NCBI GenBank assembly: GCA_030734395.1
Contig: JAUZTG010000016.1
Coordinates: 1,054,001 to 1,118,000 of the forward strand
Source of the DNA: Sarocladium kiliense
Lineage: Eukaryota; Ascomycota; Sordariomycetes; Hypocreales; Sarocladiaceae
Reading direction: 5' to 3'
Length of the DNA stretch: 64,000 nucleotides
Shown here: positions 9,869 through 20,376 of the stretch, piece after piece
Layout: the number at the start of each line of letters is the position of its first letter
Position numbering within the stretch: position 1 is the stretch's first letter
Translations under genes and position numbers: made by a program
The notes under the pieces: model-generated
What the model saw: only the letters and a program-made list of their open reading frames with translations
What the model was told of the DNA's origin: nothing
Databases searched by the model: none

Positions 9869-10865
9869 ATGGCTAACAACCGTGCATTCCAGGTGACAGT
9901 TCACCCGTACAAGTCTCCCACGCGAGGTAGCTGTGCATATGAGCAAGGCGATGCCTCAAGCAAGAATGCGCTCGTCTTCATCGGCGGCTTGACGGATGGT
10001 CCGCACACAACATCATTTATCCGTGTCCTGGCAAAGTCATTGGAGGAGCGGAGAGATCTCGACTACTCGATCTTTGAGATACGGATGAGAAGTTCTTTCC
10101 AGGGGTTTGGCACATCGAGCTTGATGAATGACGTGGAGGACATCTCCAGCCTTGTCAAGTATCTTCGCAGCATTGGACGAGAGCATATTGTCTTGATGGG
10201 CCACTCTACCGGAACTCAGGTAATGTCTCTTCCTACTCGGACTTATACTGGGACCGAGGGCTGTGGTTAACAAACACAGGACTGCATGGAGTACACTAAT
10301 TACGCAAAGCACAACAATGAGCCTGTCGATGGCTTCATCTTGCAGGCGCCGGTATCTGACCGCGAGGGTTTGGACGATATGTTTCCAAGTTGGCCAGAGA
10401 GTCTGAAAGTTGCAGAGAAGCTGATCGCCGAGGGGAAGAAGGATCATCTTATGCCGGTGGACCTGGTACCTGAGGTGCTGGAAGCACCTATGACCGCCTA
10501 CCGTTTCTGGTCTCTCGTCGCCCCAGGGTAAGCCTCCTGTATCACATGTCTCTGATGAACTGATAAAGCTGATGCCATGGCGAAGGGGGGACGATGACTA
10601 CTTTACCTCAGATCTGGACGATGCAACTGTGAAGCGTGTCTGGGGTCGCTTCGAGAAGCCTGTGTTGGTGCTGCACTCAGAGAAGGACGAGTTTGTCCCG
10701 AGCAAAGTCGATTCGGCAGCTCTCAACAAGAGATACCAGGATGCTAGTCCCTTGGTGAGCAAGCTGTCAGGATTGATACCAGGAACAGGACACACAGTCA
10801 AGGAGGACGCGGCACGACAGTGGCTCTCTCAGCGAGTGCAGGACTTCTTGAAGGAGATTGCGTAG
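9869..10865 (+). CDS. Alpha/beta hydrolase of the DUF1749 (SidJ-like) family
   Basis: A predicted serine esterase of 292 residues from three exons. Introns are 10220-10279 and 10528-10585; the second acceptor is chosen because it yields PGGDDDYFTSDL, the family's characteristic acidic patch, in frame. The catalytic triad can be read as Ser113 in GHSTGTQ, Asp234 in HSEKDEFVP and His269 in PGTGHTVKED. There is no signal peptide, so it is probably cytosolic. Aspergillus fumigatus SidJ, a DUF1749 member, hydrolyses the siderophore fusarinine C, but the family has several branches and no siderophore gene lies nearby. The exact substrate is therefore open. It is transcribed divergently from TTI1. 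Confidence 0.88.
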
Positions 10866-12100
10866 TAACGAAGCTTCCTTGTGACTTGATCTTCTTTAGA
10901 CTCTATAGAAGGATAGACATAAACGCACATAATTTACGTGATCATACCATTTTGTGAACGACCTCAGCACTGGTGAAGCCGCGACAGGCACTCACTCTAG
11001 CACAGTAGCCGTTAGGAGCAGCACCCTTCACCGCCCGCCCCAATCTAGGCTAGCGCCTCCCGAATTCCGCCCTCTCCCATAAAACCTCCAGCCCCTCACA
11101 ACTTTTTCACTTTCCTTTTCTTTTTCTCTCTTCATCATCAGTAAGGGTTATTACTTTCACCGTCAAGTGTTAATAATAATTCTAACGGCGGCTCCGCTAT
11201 GCGGCTTGCTGAGGGTTATCCGTATTCTTTCTCTGTGGGTTTCCTTCCGTTCCCGGCCACCAAGAGTGACTGTGACTGCCTTTCCTACCAGCCGCGGACG
11301 GCTCAGAAGTCCGTGACTGTGGGGTGGTCTCGACATATCATATTGCGTTCTGTGCGTCGATCGATGCGAAGAGGGATGAATGTGCAAGAACAGCAGGGAA
11401 ACATTGGTCGACTGTGGCACTGGCGGCGATAGGCTGCTCGTTGGGGCTCGTAGAATTCTAGAAGTCCGAGGAGCTTTGCGATACTTTCAGTCCAAAGCTG
11501 AACATGCGAAAGCCTGGTGACACTTCTCTTCGTGACGCCCATATTTAGTCCGAAGACTCGTCACTCGACGTATGATCATGCCCTCGTGCTGCAACGGGGA
11601 CGCGTTGGGAAGGTTCGCCCACTCCAGCCTCGTGCCGCGGGCTCCACAGTGAAGCCATTCCCAATTCTCAGATGTCCGTCCACCTTTCAGGCCAAATGGG
11701 ACAGCAAACCCTCACGTCCTATACAATGCAAGCATCAATGCGTCAAGATGATAGGAAGCAACGTTCTTGACAAATAATACCGTGGTTCGTTCCTCTCGTT
11801 AAAGCTGTGCCTTCGCCCATGCTCGTGTCACGCTCTCTCACTCCCAACTGGTCACATGACTCAATAGGAGGCATTGGCGGCGGGAAAATGATGCCCCAGA
11901 AAAATTTCTGAGAACCCGAACCGAAGCCGCGCCCGCGCCAGCACCGACCATCATCATCCATCACCACCTCACTCTGTCCTCGGACACCCGACTTTCCTCT
12001 CTTTCGACAGGACGCGGCTCATTGCATCGGCGCATACCCTCCAGACCACTTTCTCCTTTGTTCTATTCTTCCTCCTTACAACCCTCCTCCTTTAGTAGCC
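10866..12100. other. Intergenic region with a possible unannotated transcript
   Basis: This 1.2-kb stretch has no recognisable protein. Around 11077-11086 there is a CCCATAAAACC TATA-like element followed by a pyrimidine-rich run (about 11100-11135), which looks like a fungal core promoter. The next ATG-led frame (11199-11432, 77 codons) has no known motif. The last 130 bases before 12101 are C/T-rich and likely the TIM23 leader. Confidence 0.3.
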
Positions 12101-12842
12101 ATGTCTTCCGTCTGGAACGCCCTGACAGGGGGCGGCAAGGCCAGCTCTCAGCACCAGCAGCAACAACAGCAACAGTCACAGCGCACAACTACCTTCGATC
12201 CCTCAGAGGGCCAGGGAGTCGAGTCCTTCCTCCAGAGTTCCACCTTCGCCGATCCTTCACAGCTGCACCCGCTCGCAGGCCTGAACGCCGACACCCTCGA
12301 GTACCTTTCCCTCGAAGACTCGGCCCTCTCCGATCTGCCCGGTGGCCAGTCCGTCCTCCCATCCCGCGGCTTCACTGACGATCTTTGCTACGGAACCGGT
12401 GTTACCTACCTCTCTGCTCTGTCTCTCGGTGGTGCGTGGGGTCTGCAGGAGGGTCTACGCAGGTCGGCGGGTCAGGCACCAAAACTGAGGCTTAACTCGG
12501 TGCTGAACGCTGTCACAAGGAGAGGTCCCTTCCTGGGCAACTCTGCGGGTGTCGTTGCCATCACATATAACTGCATCAACTCTGGCATTGGCTATATTCG
12601 TGGAAAGCACGATGCGGCGAACACAGTCGCAGCTGGTGCGCTGAGTGGTATGGTTTTCAAGAGCACGCGGGGTCTCAGGCCGATGATGATCTCCGGTGGT
12701 ATCGTGGCATCGGTTGCGGGAGCTTGGGCGGTACGTGTTAACTCATCGTCATTGAAGAGAAACCTGGGTGACTAATATTGCGCAGATTACAAGGCGGTCA
12801 TTCTTCCCTGTGCCCGAACAGCACGCGCGCGAGTCGATGTAA
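12101..12842 (+). CDS. TIM23: Mitochondrial import inner membrane translocase subunit Tim23
   Basis: The core channel subunit of the TIM23 presequence translocase. Two exons, 12101-12730 and 12786-12842, are separated by a 55-bp intron (GTACGT donor, GCGCAG acceptor), giving 228 residues, the usual length. The N-terminal 95 residues are hydrophilic, as expected for the intermembrane-space receptor part, and include a Gln-rich tract at 17-27 (QHQQQQQQQSQ). The membrane domain of the Tim17/22/23 family runs from about 110 with Gly-rich hydrophobic spans. RGPFLGNSAGVVAITYN and GALSGMVFKSTRGLRPM match family signatures. The last exon encodes only the 18-residue tail. Confident identification. Confidence 0.93.
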
Positions 12843-13437
12843 TTTCGAAAGCTCTCAACCCTCTTTTGAACCCAGTGAGCCGATATGAACGAGGATAGGG
12901 AGCAGCGGTTATGACCGGGGAAGGCAACGCCGATGCCAACAACAGGTTGGAAGATCTCACCTCCCATGATACAAACACTTTCACACCATGTATAATACTA
13001 TTTCGTCGGTCCTACTGCCACATTAGGGAGCGATAGGCAGGGCGAAGCCAATCACGGAGCGAAGGAGGATGGAGGTCACTCTCATGGCGCTGTTTAGATA
13101 AAGGATAGCATGCTGGGGTGGGCGGCGTCTGGATGATCATCGTCCCCCTTTTGGGGCGCTGAAATGTATACAATATGCGTTTCTATCAGTTGGTGTTCGT
13201 GTGCAGATGATTCGATTTCGTGAAATGGATAAGGGGGACCTGACGCGAGCAGGTGATGGGCAAGTGGATTGCATGGACCGTCTTCCATTCTCAATCACAC
13301 CTCTTCCGAATCTCAACCACCCACGTCCATTGCGTCGGCACATTTCCTCCTCATTTGACAATATCTCAACAGGATTCTTTCACCTACTGTCTCGCCAATA
13401 TATCAACCACCTCCGACGCCGGCACCTTCACAGCAAC
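12843..13437. other. Intergenic region downstream of TIM23
   Basis: This holds the TIM23 3' region, then from about 13330 a pyrimidine-rich stretch leading to the small ORF at 13438. No coding signal is supported. Confidence 0.35.
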
Positions 13438-13718
13438 ATGTGTCTGCCCTGCTTCCCTTGGACGTGGACCAAGTACGAAGATCCGATGGATTCGATGCCG
13501 GACCAGTCCATTTGGCTGCACGATGGCCAGTCCTGGGCTCTACAGAAAGTGGTGAGTGCAACTGCGAAGTGCAGTCTCCTATCGTCATCATTCATGGTCA
13601 TAGTGCATGCCTTGTGTGTTGTGCCTGCTCATCCTGTCGTCGCGTGCTTCATCTCGATCTTCGTCACATATATCTGCCCTCCTCCTCCCTTTTGACCTAC
13701 TTTCCTTGTCTGCAGTAG
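13438..13718 (+). CDS. Candidate 38-codon spliced small ORF
   Basis: An ATG in good context (cagcaacATG) opens 38 sense codons rich in Trp, Cys and Pro (MCLPCFPWTWTKYEDPM...). These run exactly to a strong GTGAGT donor at 13552. A plausible acceptor, preceded by a pyrimidine-rich run, lies at 13714-13715, and the first codon after it is TAG. The spliced product would be 38 residues with the stop supplied by the second exon. It could be a microprotein gene, or an upstream ORF in a long leader of the next gene (ATG at 14069). I do not recognise it. No similarity evidence is available, so this rests only on splice signals and codon look. Confidence 0.3.
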
Positions 13719-14068
13719 CGTGCCCCGGGCAGCCTCTCTGTCTTTCTGCGTCTTGAAGCTTCCATGTTCGATGTGAGCACAGTCATAATCATCATTGCCG
13801 CCCTCACAATCGGAATTGCCCGGCGGTCAACTCAGAGCCTTTCATATCGATCAGCAGCTGTCGTTGCCAGCTGTCAGAGTCAACGAGGGCCTCACCTAAC
13901 TCCTCTAAAACAGTGAATCATTCGGGCAGTCTCCTGACCAGGTTCAGTTCATCTCATCCTGCCCCGGTCAAACTTTTCCTCGTCCTCAAAAAAAGGTCAC
14001 TTTCCTCCCTCATATCTGCTTTCCTCCCTTTCCACATTGCATCCCCCCCTTCAATCTGTTCGTGATTG

Positions 14069-15510
14069 ATGAAGATGCCCCCGGCACCTGTATCGGTCAC
14101 CACTGCAACACCACAAACCAAGCCTACTCGCCCTCGCGAGATTCTTGACCCGCCTCGTCAGGTTCACTTCGCCGGCGACGGCACCAAGATTCCCGTCAGC
14201 GCGGTTGGTCCCCCCAAAACTCAACAGCAAGGCTCTTTGGTTCACGGCCAGCACAAGCCTTCCTCTGCAGCCGCTTCACAGTCACAGAAACCATCTCCGC
14301 CGCAGCAGAAACAGAGTGAAGGGCCCTCAAAAGATCCTGAGCAACAGGAAAGCACACAGCCTCAGAGTTTTCCTGGCATTGGGCATTTCCCTGGAGCTGG
14401 TCAACCAGGTCTCCAGTGGCATCGCTCTGTTGTTCCTGGTCAGTCCCTCTCCTCTGCCTTTCCAGCATCTGGCAGCCACCTGCCCAACGGTCACAACACC
14501 TTCAGTGGACCGCCAGGCCACTCACACCCTCACATCAACGGCTGCTTCTCGCCCTTTTCTCCTCAGCTTCCTACTCCTCTTGCCACCCCTCCCACTCCAC
14601 ATCCTACAACCTTCTTCGGTCGCCAGCCCACTCAGCCATCGGGAAGCAACATGGCTGCCGACTACCAGAACACCGCGCCTCCGCCTCGTGGTCAGTGCTT
14701 CCAGCCTCCCGTGCCTGACACCACCTTCGGTCCCATGTACCACGTGTACACGCCGCGCTTCGATGCTCCGGGCGTAATACCACCCGCTCCCGTGGGTCAT
14801 CAACCGGTACAGTTCATTCCGTTTCAAACCGTGATTGTCAGGACAGAGCCCCAGGCCTACTTCACTCCTAACTACGCATACTATGCAAGTGCTCCCGCTT
14901 CTGCCCGCGTACTGTTGTTTGACGCCGGGCCTCCAAGTGGTTGCCGTGTCATTGCGTTCCACTTCCACTGCTTACATCCAACGTTAAACACGTAAATGGT
15001 TTACAAAGCTAACACGCCCTGATGCAGCCTCCCGTCGCTCCAGTTCCAATGGGCCAATACTTCATGCCACAGCAGCAGATGTATGCCGGCCAGCCCATGA
15101 TCGCGCATCCGCCCATGGCTTACGCGCAAAACTCGCACATGGCTCAGCAATTTCAGCCAGTTCCAATGGCTACACAACCTGGAGGTATCATGGGGCCTCC
15201 GGGAGGCGGACCACCAACGGTGATCCCCATCATGGCAGGTAATCCTGGCCCTAATATCTCTGAAGTCGCTGGTGTTGGCCGCACGCCCATGGAGGAGGCT
15301 GTGCGGCAGCACCATTTTGCTCATGCGAACAAGCTGTTCGAGCCGCAGGACTTTAAACCTGCTGATGATGACCCATCCCGCTTCTACTATGTTCGAGAAG
15401 TTGACGGAAATTGGACCCAGCGCAACCGATTCACTATTGACAACACTGGAGACTGCCGTTGGTTTGTCACCCCCGAAGGGTGGTTCTACGCGGTTCGCCA
15501 GCCAGACTGA
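14069..15510 (+). CDS. Pro/Gln-rich protein with a conserved-looking C-terminal module
   Basis: Two exons (14069-14908 and 15028-15510) give 440 residues. The 119-bp intron (GTACTG donor, GATGCAG acceptor) keeps phase 0 and removes a stretch that would otherwise stop. The ATG at 14069 is the first true start; the frame extends 5' only through a TTG. Residues 1-340 are low complexity: Pro, Gln, Ser and His, with many PPxP runs. The last about 75 residues are ordered, with MEEAVRQHHFAHANKLFEPQ and then YYVREVDGNWTQRN and WFVTPEGWFYAVR. I believe similar C-terminal modules (Tyr/Trp-rich, REVDG-like) occur in other unnamed fungal proteins. It might be a regulator or adaptor, but nothing here shows a function. 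Confidence 0.65.
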
Positions 15511-16949
15511 TGCCACAATTGCTGCACTTCACGTAGGTCTTTCCATTCGTCCCCAAGAGTTCAGATCGCAGGAATCTGACTGACATCTGACTGGATGTAG
15601 GCTTCCTGGCTGGCTTCGGGCGGCCATGGACGCAATTTCAGTGCGATGTTGGCATGCAGTGATGGCTGTAAGTTCGCAGAGAGGAGGATAGCAACGAAGG
15701 AGATGAGAAATTGAGACGAAAGCGCGGCGTTGGGAAATAGGGAATTGATTGGCATGGCCTACTGCCCGTAGAAGCATTATTGGACTTCGCGCAGACTTTT
15801 CTACCTGGCACGCGAAACTGCTCTCAACTTCTCATGCGAATTTGGAGATTTGGTTGTGAATGCCCTGCTTCTGTCCATCGCGAGACTGATGCCTCCATTT
15901 GCAAGGATTCATAGAAAAATCGCTCCCACGAACATCATCTGAAACAGAGGGCAGTTCACTTTGGGGTCATTTCGGTTTGCCTGGGTCGACTTGAGGCGGT
16001 GGACTGATGACTGGTGGACGGACAGAAGTACGGCTACACCGTGCTTCGCTTACTTCCGAGGCACCAGTACTTCAGCGACGTGTGGCCAAGCTCCGGTGTT
16101 GCAGTGCAAGATCAAGCAACGGGGCCAAACTTCTACCGTGTACATTCATGCACTTTATGCGCTGTGACGTGAGAGGCCGAGACCCTTCGGCAATTAATCT
16201 AACCGGGACAGCAGAAGAGGGGACGCAGAACAGAGTGAGAACGAGCAAAGCTCCAAACCCGTCGGATTCGGGTATTTGATCATGGAATGCTTGCCTAGTG
16301 AAATCACTCGTTCAGTATCTCTGCAGCAAATGCTCCAGCATGGGTTAGTTGACTCGACGGTTCTATACCGAAGTCGGCAATTGCCCTTCTCCACGATGAT
16401 CGCCCCGGCTAAAAGGACTTACACCGACTTCCCCTCATCGCTTGTTTGTAGCTAAGGCACCTACGTATTATTAACGTGAGTACATGGGATTGTACCCCGC
16501 TGCTGCTATGGTTCTATTCCCACTGTGAAGGAGATTTGAAAGCACTTTGGCAGGGAACGGTGCAGTGCTATTCAGAATGCGGGGCGAGGCATTTTCGTGT
16601 GATTGACCCTATTCGAGCGGCAATTGGCTGTCTCTTTGCTTAGATTGGCATGACTGCGGATTGTTGCCACCTCCGTGCGGGAGACATACGCGGGGAATAC
16701 AGATGTACATCGTGAAACCTTAGTCAATGGCAATATACCGTCGTGCCATGTTGGGGTAATGCATGCTTAATATCGATGACCGCCCTTATAGCCTCGAATT
16801 GTAACTGCCTGTGAGGGGGAGCTCAACAGGAACTGGTGATATAAGAGCTTCTTCGGTCCTTGTCCGTCAGATGGGTCTCGTTTAAGCTCAGCTCAGCTCA
16901 GCTCTTCTGGGCATCGACTCCGTTATTTGCGTTTCTGTCGCCAGCCACG
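15511..16949. other. Intergenic region upstream of the GH95 gene
   Basis: About 1.4 kb without a supportable gene. It contains the 3' region of the Pro/Gln-rich gene and the GH95 promoter. A short direct repeat of GCTCA units lies just before the GH95 start (about 16886-16903). Confidence 0.4.
16838..16845 (+). promoter_or_regulatory. TATA-like element upstream of GH95
   Basis: GATATAAG lies about 105 bases before the GH95 ATG, a usual distance for a fungal TATA box with a short leader. Position is the only evidence. Confidence 0.35.
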
Positions 16950-19541
16950 ATGGGTTTCTTCAATCTCATCCCTCTGGTTCATGTAGCCAGCTTACTTCTA
17001 TCCGGCACAATGGCGACAGCAAAGCACGACCTCCCTCGGCCGGACTCGGCGTCTCATCCTCTCCGGATATGGCAGACTTCACCAGGGGCATTATATAATG
17101 AGTCGTTCCTGATCGGAAATGGACGCATTGGTGCTGCTGTGTCGGGCACTGTTGCTAGTGAAAACCTGCCCATCAATGAGGACTCACTGTGGTCGGGTGG
17201 GAAGATGGATCGCGTGAACCCGGACGCGAAGGCGTACATGCCGGAACTGCAGGAGCTGATCCGCCAGGGTGATGTCGTTGAGGCAAATCGCCTGGCTTCG
17301 TTGGCGTATTTGGGAACACCGGAGAGTATGCGACACTTTGACTTCATGGGCGATTTGCAGATTGCAATGGCGCATGGCGGAGATGGCGTTGAGAACTATG
17401 AGAGGTGGCTGGATGTTGAGGAGGCTGCTGCAGGGGTCTACTATGAGATCGATGGAGTCGCTTACCAGAGGGAGTATGTCGCCAGCAACCCCGACGACAT
17501 CATTGCCGTGAGGATTATTTCCTCGAAGCCAGGGGCTGTGTCATTCCGAGTCCACCTCAGGCGTGGTACCTCCCTCAACCGCTTCCAAGACTATGGCGAG
17601 AAAGTCGGTTCTGATACAATTGTCATGGGAGGCGCAAGCGGTGGCGTCGATGGCATTGCTTTCGTCGCTGGTGCTAAGGTTGTGGCCTCCGGCGGGACAG
17701 TCAAGACTATTGGAGACCGTGTGATCGTCGAAGATGCAAACGCTGCAACGATATACTTCTCCGCATGGACGAGCTTCCGAGCCAGTAATCCTCGAGATGC
17801 TGTTCTGGAGGACCTTCAGCTCGCGTCGAAGAAGGACTATGATGATGTGCGAAAGGATCATGTTCAAGACTACCAGAGCCTGGCTGGAAGGGTTGAGCTG
17901 AGCTTGGGAAAGTCGTCGGACGAGCAGAAAGCTGGTACAACCCTTGAGAGGATGGGAAATTTGACCGATGTGTTTGACCCGGAGCTGGGCGTACTGTATT
18001 ACCAGTTTGGACGATATCTGTTCATTTCGACTTCAAGAGACGGAACACTGCCGCCAAACCTCCAGGGACTGTGGAACGACGAGAGTGATCCGTTCTGGGG
18101 TTCGAAGTACACGATCAACATCAATCTTGGTGGGTGTTCATCTGAACGTGTGCAATTATCGTGTCTTATACTAACAGGGAGCAGAGATGAACTACTGGCC
18201 TGCTCTTGTGACGAGTAAGCGATATCAACCATGCACTGGAACTCTGCATCGTGCTGACATCCCTGAATAGATCTAGCAGAGCTCAATCACCCGCTTCTTG
18301 ACTTCATCAAGCGCGTTCACGCTGCAGGCAAAGACACCGCAAAGAGAATGTACAACTCAACCGGCTCCGTGGCGCATCACAACGTCGACATCTGGGCCGA
18401 CACAGCGCCACAGGATAATTACTTCGCCTCGACGTTCTGGCCCTCGGGTCTGGCGTGGTTGGTCACTCATGGTTATGAGCACTATCTGTTCACTGGAGAC
18501 AAGAAAGTGTTGAAGGAGATGTACCCAGCTATGCACGACGCTGCGCAGTTCTATCTCGACTTCATGACAGAATATAAGGGGTACATGGTGACGAACCCAA
18601 GTTCGAGTCCGGAGCATGCCTATTTCGTTGGGAATTCAACGGATCAAGTGGCAATCACGCTGGGACCGACATGCGATAATTCGATCATCTGGGAGCTCTT
18701 TGGCATTGTTCTTGAGACGCATTCAATTCTCGAGATTGACGACAAAGACTTTGAGGATCGACTTGTTCAGGTCAGGAAGAAGCTTCCTCCCTTGCGTGTC
18801 AACAGCTACGGCGGCATCATGGAATGGATTGAAGACTACAGGGAGGTCGAGCCTGGTCATCGCCACTACTCGCAGCTATTCGGTCTCTACCCAGGCAACC
18901 AGATCTCCTCTGCTAACAAGACGTTTTTCGACGCGGCGGCTGCCTCGCTGCAACACAGACTGTCTAACGGTGGCGGCGACACAGGGTGGTCTCGAGCGTG
19001 GACTATCTCACTCGCAGCGCGGCTCTTCAACGCAACGGAAGTTGGAAGAAGCTTCACGCATCTTCTTGTCAACCTCACGTATCCGACGTCGCTCGTAGAT
19101 ACAGGTCCACCGTCGGCTTTCCAGCTTGATGGGAACTACGGTGGCACGGCTGGTGTTTCCGAAGCATTGGTTCAGAGTCATGAGCTTGTATCTCTCTCGG
19201 ATGTCGAGAAGGTTCATTATGTCGGCGATGGAGTGGAGACTATAACCGTCATCAGACTCTTGCCTGCATTGCCGAAGCAGTGGGCTGGCAACGGAGGAGG
19301 ATATGCGAAGGGTCTGAGGGCTAGGGGTGGTTTCGAGGTTGACATTAAATGGGACGAGGAGGGTCGGTTGACTGGAGGTACGCTGAAGAGTTTCTTGGGC
19401 AACCCGGTGTATCTGGTGGTCGGAGGTGGGAAGATCGGAGAAGAAGGTGGAGGGGATGTGAGGATGTTGGGAGTTGAAGGAATGAAGGGAATGGGAAGAT
19501 TGGAGACGAAGAAGGGTGACAGTTATAGAATTGAGATCTAA
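16950..19541 (+). CDS. Secreted GH95 alpha-L-fucosidase
   Basis: Predicted to release terminal alpha-1,2-linked L-fucose from plant xyloglucan or glycoprotein glycans outside the cell. Three exons (16950-18129, 18185-18214, 18271-19541), with introns of 55 and 56 bp around a 30-nt middle exon, give 826 residues. The start ATG opens a signal-peptide-like segment (FFNLIPLVHVASLLLSG). WQTSPGALYNESFLIGNGRIGA, EDSLWSGG, NLQGLWND and WSRAWTISLAARL are typical GH95 blocks. The Asn-x-Asn pair of the active site lies in TININLEMNYWPA and the expected acid is in NPSSSPEH; the FQLDGNYGGTAG block should hold the Asp partner. I assign these from memory of the bifidobacterial enzyme. Intron 1 falls inside the TININLE motif. 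Family assignment is strong, substrate inferred. Confidence 0.9.
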
Positions 19542-20376
19542 GCCAACAGTGTATAACGTATACAAGTAAGGAGTATAGATAGCAGAGTGGATTGACTCGT
19601 GGAGCGCTTCATATTTCGACATTGGAAGTGACTTGCAGACCATATAATCTATGAAACTCAAATGTTTCATATACCACGAGGCAAACATGTCAAATCTTGC
19701 GTTGGACAGAAATGTAGCCCAAATGTAGCCTCCGTTGACTGGTGAGGAACTTTGCCATCACACGAACTATAAGGTCTCCAATAAACACACCCAACTATAC
19801 CACGGCTTGATCAGTTGTGCCATAGGTGGCCGATGACTAGGACCGTGGACGGACTACGTCCACAAGTCGCAGGTTATTTCCCACTCAAGTAAATGACCAT
19901 GGCTGGCAAAACTATGTCACGAACTAGTCTCGAAATTCTTTCACCCGAAATAGAATAAAACTCAGAACATTCAGTGCCAGACGTAGTAACCACGCCAAGC
20001 GTCCAGAACCGCGCTCCGACGATGCAGCTTCAGGGTAAGCTCGCAGGCGCCGCCGCCACAGCCCCGAGGCTCAGCATTGACATGGACTTCGCCCAGGCAC
20101 CGACCCAGTTCTTCTCCTGCAATGCATCATCAACCCCCGGGACGTGTCCCTTCGACCATGCGACCATGCCTTTCATGAGACACTTGTCTTTTTCCTTCTA
20201 AGTTTTCTTGTGCCGTCCTGTTGCTGTGCTCTCTTCATCTGCCGACTGCAACCCACAGCTTGTCCACCGCCTGCGCTACGTCACTCCCCTTACGCCCACC
20301 ACGACAATCTACCTCGCATGCGAAGCCAATCGCGACGAACGATTCCCCACGAGCGATACAATTAGTTTCAGAGGCC
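19542..20376. other. Intergenic region upstream of the ARK-family kinase
   Basis: 835 bp without a supportable gene. The last 200 bases are C-rich (ccaccacgac, cccacgag) and look like a leader. The antisense open frame covering the end of GH95 extends into it but has no motif. Confidence 0.35.

Noticed and set aside
16860..16949. N-terminal extension of the GH95 frame
   Set aside because: The upstream part begins with TTG, not ATG, and the ATG at 16950 opens a proper signal-peptide-like segment.
19008..19688. 226-codon minus-strand open frame over the end of GH95
   Set aside because: Antisense to conserved GH95 coding sequence; composition is Ser/His/Thr-rich with no motif.
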